Source: Tilletia caries (taxonomy: Eukaryota; Basidiomycota; Exobasidiomycetes; Tilletiales; Tilletiaceae). From it: a stretch of 64,000 nucleotides of DNA. Each line of letters opens with the position of its first letter. The stretch's first letter is position 1. The DNA lies in assembly GCA_032718865.1 (NCBI GenBank), contig JALUTQ010000020.1, positions 806,001 to 870,000 on the forward strand, written 5' to 3'. Of the stretch, positions 56,301 through 64,000 are shown one piece after another. A program made the position numbers and the translations under genes. Below the pieces are notes generated by a model. It worked only from the letters and a program-made list of their open reading frames with translations, did not search any database and was not told the DNA's origin.

Positions 56301-59300
56301 AAGTCTTGACAGAGCGTCGACGTTGATGTGACTGTTGCCAGCGCGATGGACGAAGCGCAGGTTGGTAAGATGCGGGAGCATGAGCGCGCGGCATCGAGAG
56401 ATCGTTGGTCCATAGGGTATCGATGTCGTCGAGGTCAACATCGAGCCGAGGGGAGCGTGGTCGGTCACCACCGTCACCGAAGCGCCTTCGAGCCAATGAG
56501 CCCAGCGCAAGTAGGCCCAAGCAAGACAGCAAAGCTCCAGTTCCGGTGCCACCATCTTCCGCTCCGTGGCCGAGGTGAGTCGAGACAAGAACGCAACAGG
56601 GCGCTCCCGGAGCTCGATGCTGACCCCATTGACCTGAGACCTCCAAGACCCGATTACGATAGATCGGTCCGCGAAGGGCATCTTGCAGCTCATCGTTCCC
56701 AACAGACGAGACGACCCCCACTTGGAATCCTCTCATGCGGTCGGGTGGACGACGATCTCGAGCAGGGAGATCTTGCAAGGACGGAGACAGGTACGTGCCG
56801 TCAGCTGGACCCACAGACTCGATGGGGGTGGAAACTGACGCGTCCTCTTCCACGTCATGCAAAGCAGGGATCACAGGCGCATCCAAACCCTCGCGCGCAT
56901 TGACGAATGGATCCGGAAAACGAGGGACGGCGTCGAGTTGCTCGACACTGAACTCATCGCCGATGGTAGAGTCGACGCCGAGGTCGAAGCGGACACGATG
57001 CGGCGACAAGACCTCGCAAATGCGGTATAGGCCGGCCTTTCGTGGATCGATCTTACTGGTGAGTAGACCCGGAACTGGCCGATCTCGGAGGCGGATGTAG
57101 ACTTGGTCATCAACCGCAAAGGGCGGAATGGGCTGACGACGTTTGTCATATCGACGCTTCTGTTCCTCCCGAGCAGCTTGGATCGCGATCCGCGCATCCT
57201 GAAGGCGTTCGTCCGCGACAGCCAACCGGTCAGCAAACGAAGACACACCGGCATGATCGACGGAATCGAACACGGCGTGGGCGGCATCAGGGTGATGTAC
57301 GAATATCAAATCAAACGGGCGGAATCCTGTGACCGACGAAGGGGTCGCATTCATCGCCAGTTCGACGGTTGGGAGCAGGCGGCGATCCCAGTGCGTACGA
57401 TCCTCCGTACCCATAGCCTGCAGGACCTGCTGAGCTGTTTGGATTGCGCGTTCCACAGCGTTGGCCTGCTGATGGTGCGGCGGAGAGGGTGTGAGCTCGG
57501 CTCGCAGCGACTTAGCCAGAGCCGACATGACGGAGCCGGTCATCCGGGCTTCGGAATCCGACACCAATCGTCTAGGCCGCCAACCCCATCGGAGGACGTG
57601 ATCACTGATGATCGCCACAATGCCTTCGGCCGTCACCGAGCTCGCACACGGCTGGAGCAAGATCATGCGCGAAAAGACATCAAGAATGACCAGCACGGCG
57701 TCGTTGCCCGCTCTGGAACGGTTCAAGCCGAAAAGCAAGTCGAGACTAATGGTGTGGAACGGGAACTGAGGATCGTGATCGACGTCCAGGCTGCCGACCT
57801 TCGGAAGGCGTTTCGTTCGCAGACAAACAGGGCAGTGCTTGACCCACGATCGAACAGCCACGGACAACGAAGGGCGCCAGAAGTTCTTGGATATAGCAAG
57901 GTACGTCTTCAGGAACCCAAAGTGTCCGCGACGATCGTGAACTGACTTGAGAATTTCGGGAATAGCAGCTTCCGGAATCGCAAGACGATCGTCGACACGG
58001 CGCACCAAGAAACCATCCGACAGGGCCCATTCATCGTCGGCGGAGCCATTTTCGACCTTGCGTACGATCGGAGCGAAATACCGATCGCTACGCAGCCAAC
58101 TACACCAACGCTCCTTGGCGATCTCGGACGGGAGAAGGGCAACCGGCATGGCGGGGTGCACGGCCGACTGCACAGTCTGGAGACGCGGCGTAGCCGGCTC
58201 ATCGAACACTTGGTGTAAGATGGCGGCAAAGGCGTCCTTACTCGCGTCTACATAGAGGACGAAGGGGCGGTCGGGGTCTGGATGGGCGAGGACGGGAGGA
58301 GTCGCGATGGCCTTCTTCAGAGCATCGAAACTGTTTTGCTGGGCAGACTCCCACGACAGAACGGCACGATCGGCCGACACCGACGATCCCTCGGTATTCG
58401 TCAACCGATAACGACCGTCCGATCCCGCGGAATACTTCCAGCCACGAGTCAATTGGGTTAACGGCGATGCGAGCTCTGCAAACCGCTTGATGAAGGCACG
58501 ATAGTACCCGAAAAGACCCAGTACGTGGTAGAGTTCTCGGAGAGTTGTCGGCCGAGCCAGATCGCTAACGGCCCTCGCTCTATCCTCCCAGACCGCGACG
58601 CCAGCCCCCGAAACCTTGCGGCCCAGCAACACCAAGGAAGGCACGGCAAACGTACACTTGCTGGGGCTGAACTTCAGCCCAGCCCGAGTGGCATTCGCCA
58701 GTAGTGTTCCTAACGCCTGGACATGCTCGTCAACGGAGGTTGACGCCACGACGATGTCATCGATGTAGACGACGGCGTGCGACCACCGAAGGGCACCGAG
58801 GATACTGTCCACCATGCGCTGGAAGACACTAGGTGCGTTCTTGAGACCGAATGGCACTGTCTTGTACTGAAACAGGCCACGCCAGGCCTCGGCAACGACT
58901 AATAGTCGGTACTTTTCTGAAATCCTTAGTCATAGTCATAGTCACATTGACCCGGACCGTCCGTTAGTCTAGTCTAATCGGGACTAATAGTCACTTAAGT
59001 TTCTTAGTTTGGCTTAGTCGGAAGCGGACCTGACTAGCGTGTGACTAACATGTCACTAACCGACTATTAGTTTCCCTAGTTAGACTAAGTCCGACTATGG
59101 GACTATTGATCGACAAATAGTCTTGAGACTTACGGCCGATACTGCGGAACGGCTCAAGAATGGCCTGTGATTCGAGATCCTGAATCACAGGCCGTTCTTG
59201 AGCCGTTCTCACACTGTTTTGCAGCCATTTTTCGGACAGACAGTACTATAGCACTACTATAGTATCTCCCATAGCACTCCTATAGCACCTACTATAGCAA

Positions 59301-62300
59301 TTCTGTCTGTACGAATGTAATACTTACTATCGTAATGACTATAGCACTAGTACTATAGCACCAACTATATCACTGGTACTATAGTCCTACTATAGCACCG
59401 GCCACTGGTACTATAGTCCTACTATAGTCCTTCTATAGTCCTGCTATAGTCGTAGCATAGCACTGACCACTGGTGCTATAGTCCTACTATAGTTCTAGTA
59501 TAGCACTGGCCACTGGATACTGATGTCTGGTAGACTGGTACTGAGATCGCCGTATGAAAATGAAGAGTATGACTCCCGTACCGTTCGCGAGCGCGGAGCG
59601 GACGTGCAGAGGTGGAAGATGTACTACACCCGGAAAGCTGTGTACATAACACATTATGTAATAGAGACTCAGCTAATGCGAATGTTAGTCAGATGTCGGA
59701 CACGTCAAACTATTTGTCGGACTAATCCGACGAATCGTCGGATGTTAGTCTGAGATATCTGTCACAATTATGTGTTCCTACTAATTCGAAATGCACGACT
59801 CGAAATAGTTTGTGAATGCAAAAGAGGACCTTCCAAGCATCTCAGCCCAGACGAAAACCAAAAAAAGGGTCTGACTAACAGACTAAGACCGACTATAGTC
59901 GGACCTGGCGGGGCCTTAGTCATAGTCATAGTCGGATGCCAAAAACCCTTAGTCATAGTCTAGTCTAGTCGGGACTAAGGCTTAGTCGGATAGTCTTAGT
60001 TTCTTAGTCGCCTTAGTTTTGCCGAGCCCTGGTCTGTGCGTAGACATCTGGAGAGTATAACCTGGTGGGATCGTGCGTGACACCGTCGGTCGGAGAGTCA
60101 GCAATGCCACTCTCATCACCATGTGTCGGTAGCGTGCCGATAGGGTACTGACCTGCGGGGAAAGTACGAGTAAGAGGACAACGTCCAATAACCTTGAGAC
60201 AACGTCTAAGGGGAACAAAGGCAACGCCAGAGTGTAGAGAAGAGAGTGCAGATGAATGTGGAATTTGAGAGGAAAGCTAAGTACAAGGAGTTGTTATATA
60301 CTAGGGAGCAGCTTGTTAGGAGCGGGAAAGAGTATAGGGAGTTGTCGCAAAGGTGAGCGAGTGAAAGTAGAGGAGGAAGGAGCGCGCCGTTGCGCAACGA
60401 TTTGGAGGCAAAAGTGAGAAGAGGAAGTGGAGCTGATCGGAGTGGAACGGAGTGGAGCGGAACGGAATCGGAACGGAACGGAAAGAAGTGAAGTCAAGAG
60501 AGAATTGAGAGAAAGAAGAGAGAGCACTGACCACCGTACAGCACACCTCAACACCGTTTCCTTTCGGCGCCGCAATCAGAATGTCGTCCACGTAGACGAG
60601 CAGCATTGCCGGGTTGTCGCCGTTGCGGACGTAGATCGTCGGATCCAGAGCACACTGCTCGAAGCCGATCGTCTTCAACGAATCTCGTAGGACGGCATAC
60701 CAGTTGTGCGCCGACTGCTTGAGGCCATAAAGGGCGCGACGAAGCTTGAGAACCTGGTGAGGCATGAGCTCGACTCCTTCGGGTGGCAGCATGTAGATGT
60801 CATGCGTCAGGGTCGCGTTCAGGTAGGCCGTCTCGAAGTCGATCTGGTGCAACTCCATGTCGAGGACAGCGACCAGCGCGCAGAACAGGCGTAGGATCTG
60901 TAGGCGTAAGGTTGGGGCGAAGGTCTCCTCAAAATCGACGCCTTGAACTTGCGTGAATCCTCGAGCCACTAGCCGTGCCTTGTACTTCTGGATCATTGCG
61001 TCTCCGTTCCTCTTGACTCGGAAGACCCACTTGGCGCTGATCAAATTCGCTCCGAGGGGAGCCGTGACGATCTCCCACGTTCCCCGACCGTCGTGCGACT
61101 TCAGCTCCTTCTGCATCGCTTCGAGCCAGAGCCGGCTGTCGGTTCTACGTGTTGCCTCCGCAACGGACCAAGGATCGTCGTAGGGGACTTCGCTGGGCTC
61201 CATAACGACAAAGCACGTTCCCACCGCGTAGGCGCCGTCCGGTTCCTTGCGCTTCCGGCTGGTAGACGGCAGCGATAGCTCGATCGCAGGCTGTCCCGCA
61301 ATCCTCACGCTCCTTCGACCGACGTTCGCCTCCGGCACGATCGCTTGACCACGCTCGCTTCCTCTGTCTGCTCCCTCTGTCGCTGCGAGCTCTTGGTGAA
61401 GATCAGCCAGCAGCCTTGCGATCCGGCCCATCTCGTCGAGGGCAACCGGTTCTCCGCGAGCTGCTCGTTCCATCGCCTCACGAGCTCCCTCTGGCGCAGC
61501 GTCCTCGTCCAAAACAGCCTGCATCGCTGCTCGGACGCCTTCTCCGACCTCCAACTGACCCCCGATCCGCACCGGCTCCTTCTCGACACGTCCCACTTGC
61601 GCGTCGTCACCGGTGAGATTGAGGGCTCTGAGCTGCGCAACTTGCTGCTCGTACTGACGGCTCTGCTCCTTCTCGAGCAGCGTGCCCGCCTTTCCTTCTT
61701 CGTCGAACACAACCGAGTGCTCGATCATCTCCTTCTTCGAGATGGGATCCCACAACCGGGAAGCGTTGGTGAAGGCTGGACCCAGGTAGATGCAGGGCAT
61801 GGCCTTCGTGCTGAACTTGCCCGTCCTCTGTGCTTCCGGAATCTTGGCCCATGCAATGCATCCGAACATTCTGAGACGTTCCGGCTTCGGCGGTCGCCCA
61901 TGCAATGCCTCATAAGGCGTCTCTCCCTTCTTCAATCCCGTCGCCGGCACTCTGTTCTTCACGTATGCTGCTGCTCGCACAGCTGCAGGCCAAAATGATG
62001 CTGGTAGATTTGCTGCAATCAACATCGTTCTACACATCTCCGTGATTGTCCGCACTGCCCTCTCGGCCATCCCGTTGCTCTGAGGCGCATAGCGTGGCGA
62101 CGGTTCCACCTTAACCCCGTGCCGAGCCCAATACTCCAACAGGTCTGCCGAGTTGAGCTCCGACGCATTGTCCGTGCGGATCCGGCTAATGGGCTTGTCC
62201 GGGTAGCGAGTCGACGCCTGGGCATGGAACGCTTTGAGGATCCCTGCAGCCTCTGACTTGTACTGCATCGTGCTGACCCAGACGTGGTGACTCGCCTCGT

Positions 62301-63915
62301 CAGTGATGATGAGCCCGTACTTCGCGCCGCCCAGTGCCTGCCCATCCTTCAGATTGACGGGGCCAAAAGGGTCAACATGGATCTTGCTGAGTGGCCGGTG
62401 CTCCCGCTCACCAATTGCTATGCGCAGGTGCTTGCTCCTCGCGATCTTGCCTTCGGCGCAGTTGGAACAGAACCCGAGCGGACCGAGCTTCTTCGGCATG
62501 CCCGCGACGGTGCCCGTTGCTGCTAGGGCTTGGAGGGTGGACTCGCCGACGTGGCCGGCGCACCGATGCCAGTGCATCGTTTCCGGATCGGCGCTCGGCT
62601 CCGACGCTACCATCACTGAGTCTGTCTTGGCTGACTCCAGCGGAACGACCCAGTTCTCGCCGACAACTGTTGCCTTCATGAGGACTTGACCGGATTTACC
62701 GACGGTCACGACTGCGGACGTGTTGTCGAACGCGATGGTGCAGCCGCTCTTGGTGAGGCGCTTGCCGCCGATGAGGTTGCCGATGGCGGATGGGCAATGG
62801 GCTACGTCCCTCAGCTCGATCCTGAGGCCGGCTTGCGTCGTGACAACGAGGTCACCGTATCCAGCGACTGGCATGAGCCCTCCGTTGGCGCACTCGATGC
62901 CCGTGTCCGGGTTGGCCTTCTGATACTTGGTGAGGCCGGATGCGTCGGCGACGATGTGCCTGGAGCTGCCGGTGTCCAGGATGAAGTGCCCAGCCATCGT
63001 GCTGGCACCCACCACGCAGGCGAGGTCGACATCGGCGGGGTCGTCCGTAGCCTGCGGCGTGGCTTCTCGCGCCATGGCCGCGGTGTCTTGGTGCTTCTTG
63101 CCATCAACCTTCGTGCTGATGAAGTCTTGCGCCGAGTCGATGTGGGGGCAGTCGAAGAATCGATGCCCCTTCTGCTTGCAGAGCCAACATGCTCCGCCAA
63201 AGGACCCTCCGTCCTTTGAAGCGCCTCCGTGCCTGCTCGCTGGAGTGCCTCCTTTGCCGCTGCTCTTTGCAGGGCTGGGCGCGTGGTAGACCGCGAAGGC
63301 AGCGTCCTGTCGGGTCTTGGCGTCCTTCTCATCCTCACGCTTGAGGGACCGTTCCGCCTCTAAGATCTTGGACCTGAGCTCCGTCCACGACGTTGTCGCG
63401 CTGGCGCTCCACTTGAAGCCTCGGTAGGCGGACGGGAGGCTCCAGAGCAGCTCGATACATCGCTCCTCCTCGTCGACCGGCTTGCCGATTTGGAGCAGCT
63501 GCTCGTAGAGACCAGCGAGCTGTCCGATGTGGTCCCGCATCGACTCCTTGGGGGCCGTAAGAGCGTCGAGAAGCTCGCTCTTGAGTTGGAGTCTTGCCTC
63601 CACCGAGGTGCTGCGGTACTCGTCCCGGAGGTAGTCCCAAAGGACCTTCCCGTCCTCCGTGCCGAGTCGGGCCAGGTCCGTCTGGATCTCGTCGCTTGTC
63701 GTCAAGAAGATGCACCCGTATGCCTTGGCGTTTGCCGTCGTCCAATCCTTGAGCTCCTGCGCCGCTGCCCCCTCACCGGGAGGTGTCCCGGGCGCAACGG
63801 CGGACCAGTAGCCGTGGGATCGTAGGACCGTCTTGACGCGCTCCGCCCACAGTCGGTAGTTGGGACCGAGCAGGGGCGCGATGCCTTCACGCAACTTGTC
63901 CGAGGTACTTGTCAT
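53367..63915 (-). CDS. Copia Gag-Pol polyprotein, frame continuous if the nested element is removed
   Basis: Two parts: 63915-60546 and 54280-53367. Joined across the insertion they give 1427 codons with no stop. Domains in order: UBN2-type Gag (MTSTSDKLREGI...); zinc knuckle CWLCKQKGHRFFDC; aspartic protease FILDTGSSRHIV; GAG-pre-integrase HWHRCAGHVGE...CSNCAEGK; integrase with Asp in KIHVDPFGP, Asp in IRTDNASEL and Glu in NGMAERAVRT; RT with WVFRVKRNGD and YVDDILIA; and RNase H with RGFVDADWAAD and STAEAEYIA. The chopped 60316-63915 frame reads through into the Gypsy LTR. The host element was coding-intact when the Gypsy landed. Confidence 0.93.
54286..54676 (-). repeat. Gypsy 3' LTR, larger part
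   Basis: 391 bp matching 60122-60512 almost base for base. The remaining 32 bp of the LTR are at 56223-56254, after a 1.5-kb insertion. Confidence 0.9.
54677..56218. mobile_element. unclassified insertion inside the Gypsy 3' LTR
   Basis: Flanked by AGAA (54673-54676 and 56219-56222) and absent from the 5' LTR. It begins TGTGCTGGATG; an inverted match CATCCAGCACA lies near, but 29 bp short of, its right end. Without the MITE it carries it is about 780 bp. It has no coding capacity; a solo LTR or a non-autonomous element are possible. Confidence 0.7.
54976..55728. mobile_element. hAT-type MITE, family 4 (TAAGGATGGGC ends)
   Basis: 753 bp with inverted ends TAAGGATGGGC and a perfect 8-bp duplication CTAGATAG (54968-54975 and 55729-55736). 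The interior is rich in CTCCGTACTCCG motifs. The termini and interior style match families 1 and 2, so all three are probably mobilised by related transposases. It sits inside the unclassified insertion. Confidence 0.92.
56212..58890 (-). pseudogene. Gypsy Pol fragment: RT (C-terminal part), part of RNase H, integrase, then displaced RNase H half
   Basis: On the minus strand the frame opens in mid-RT (LFQYKTVPFGLKNAPSVFQRM), with the YIDD active site in AVVYIDDIVVAS. It continues to the start of RNase H (PFVLYVDASKDAFAAILHQ). Instead of the rest of RNase H, integrase follows: the zinc-binding H-H-C-C region (HDRRGHFGF ... HCPVCLRTK), Asp in TISLDLLFG, Asp in RLVSDSEARM, Glu in ANAVERAIQ, and a GPY/F-like tail. 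Then in another frame (56702-56286) comes the missing RNase H half: ERPVAFLSRLTSATER, CCLAWAYLRWAHWLEG, VVTDHAPLG and HINVDALSRLPP. The order is RT, RNase H N-half, integrase, RNase H C-half. Not expected to be functional. Confidence 0.85.
58883..60031. mobile_element. hAT-like non-autonomous element inside the Gypsy element
   Basis: Ends CAGGCCTCGGCAAC (left) and, inverted, CAGGGCTCGGCAAA (right) match at 12 of 14 positions and are typical hAT termini. About 1.15 kb. The interior has many TTAGTC/GACTAA motifs and an AT-rich minisatellite. The flanking 8-mers (GGCCACGC and GTCTGTGC) do not match well, so no clean target duplication is present; one flank was probably lost in the deletion that removed Gypsy Gag. 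Confidence 0.7.
59240..59515. repeat. ACTATAG minisatellite inside the hAT-like element
   Basis: About 275 bp of irregular tandem units around CTACTATAG, CCACTGGTACTATAG and CCTACTATAGT. Partly palindromic, so able to fold on itself. Confidence 0.85.
60122..60545 (-). repeat. Gypsy 5' LTR (424 bp, complete)
   Basis: On the plus strand it begins TGTGTCGGTAGCG and ends CCGTACAGCACA. It differs from the 3' LTR at only a few positions (e.g. TGTG versus TGTA at the start), so the Gypsy insertion is young. Confidence 0.92.
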
Positions 63916-63942
63916 CTTGTGAGTAGCTAAGGGTTAAGCAGT

Positions 63943-63954
63943 GGACTCATAACC
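63943..63954 (-). promoter_or_regulatory. Copia primer-binding site (initiator tRNA anticodon loop)
   Basis: The sense-strand sequence GGTTATGAGTCC directly abuts the 5' LTR. It is complementary to the CTCATAACC found in the anticodon arm of eukaryotic initiator tRNA-Met. This implies a cleaved half-tRNA primer. Confidence 0.6.
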
Positions 63955-64000
63955 TGTGGAAACTGATGGTGGTTCTCATTGACAGGAAGAAGTTTTACAA
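63955..64000 (-). repeat. Copia 5' LTR, partial (continues past window)
   Basis: 46 bp identical to 53216-53261. Confidence 0.9.

Larger units (their letters stand above)
54286..60545 (-). mobile_element. Ty3/Gypsy LTR retrotransposon nested in the Copia RT region
   Basis: 6260 bp, sense strand minus, with TGT...ACA ends and a perfect 5-bp target duplication CCTCA (54281-54285 and 60546-60550). The 5' LTR is 60122-60545 (424 bp). The 3' LTR is 54286-54676 plus 56223-56254, split by another insertion. After the 5' LTR the sense strand reads TGGTGATGAGAGTGG, a plausible primer-binding site, and a purine-rich GCGGTGGAGA lies before the 3' LTR. Gag, protease and the RT N terminus are missing: only about 90 bp separates the 5' LTR from a hAT-like element, after which RT resumes in mid-domain. 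Confidence 0.92.
53216..64000 (-). mobile_element. Ty1/Copia LTR retrotransposon, split by a nested Gypsy element, runs off the right edge
   Basis: The sense strand is minus. The 3' LTR is 53216-53315 (about 100 bp, starts TGTGAAGTGG and ends TTTCCACA on the sense strand), preceded by a purine tract GCAGAGAGGGAG. The 5' LTR begins at 63955 and continues beyond the window. Directly after it on the sense strand is GGTTATGAGTCC, complementary to the anticodon-loop region (CTCATAACC) of initiator tRNA-Met. That is the half-tRNA priming used by Drosophila copia and Ty5, not 3'-end priming. The polyprotein is interrupted at 54281-60550 by a Gypsy element. Confidence 0.93.

Noticed and set aside
58875..60039. 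8-bp target duplication for the hAT-like element in Gypsy
   Set aside because: Flanking 8-mers match at only 4 of 8 positions.

Overview
The window is nuclear DNA from a fungus, almost certainly a basidiomycete. Genes carry many short introns of the GTGAGT...CAG type. There is a tRNA-Pro with an intron, a mitochondrial mL44, a tail-anchored FHA protein of the SLMAP/Far type, a secretory (LIP-type) lipase, and a dense set of Copia, Gypsy, hAT, Harbinger, MULE and integrase-like mobile elements. I cannot fix the genus from sequence alone. No rRNA, CRISPR or prokaryotic features are present.

Layout. 1-620: 5' part of a probable O-methyltransferase gene. 1.4-3.1 kb: a cysteine-rich secreted-protein gene (paralogue A) broken by a signal-peptide frameshift and a hAT-type MITE in intron 1. 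4.3-7.7 kb: a two-gene PIF/Harbinger transposon, with a SANT/Myb-like gene (amber stop) and a DDE transposase in convergent arrangement. 8.2-8.8 kb: intact paralogue B. 9.8-11.8 kb: catalase. 12-14 kb: FAD-dependent amine/amino-acid oxidase. 14.2 kb: tRNA-Pro. 15.2-19.3 kb: FHA/coiled-coil/tail-anchor protein. 19.7-20.8 kb: mL44. 21.8-27.8 kb: a complete 6.0 kb DNA transposon with 61-bp terminal inverted repeats carrying two convergent genes, an integrase-core transposase and a PHD-finger protein. 28-30.2 kb: a small hydrophilic protein and a probable mitochondrial protein. 33-34.8 kb and 50.7-52.5 kb: the two copies of a 2.4 kb duplication, one with an intact secretory lipase and the other with a dead copy. 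36.2-36.8 kb: paralogue C of the cysteine-rich family. 39.5-45.2 kb: a decayed MULE-type element with a Ulp1-like peptidase gene and a FAR1/MULE/SWIM transposase. 46-48.2 kb: an unrecognised gene split by a hAT MITE. 53.2-64 kb: a nest in which a Copia element is split by a Gypsy element, whose LTR is split by a third insertion, which in turn carries a MITE; the Gypsy interior holds a further hAT-like element.

The strongest structural results come from exact target-site duplications that I could read directly. Three related MITE families with TAAGG termini, and one with CAGTGCTTT termini, have clean 8-bp duplications. The Gypsy element has a 5-bp duplication (CCTCA). The integrase/PHD transposon has CCACAC at both ends. 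Deleting the nested insertions in silico restores continuous reading frames in the Copia polyprotein (1427 codons) and in the PHD-finger gene (493 codons), so these hosts were intact when hit.

Housekeeping genes (catalase, mL44, FHA protein, oxidase, tRNA) cluster at 9.8-20.8 kb with little mobile DNA. The secreted-protein genes (three cysteine-rich paralogues and the lipases) lie in the repeat-rich parts.
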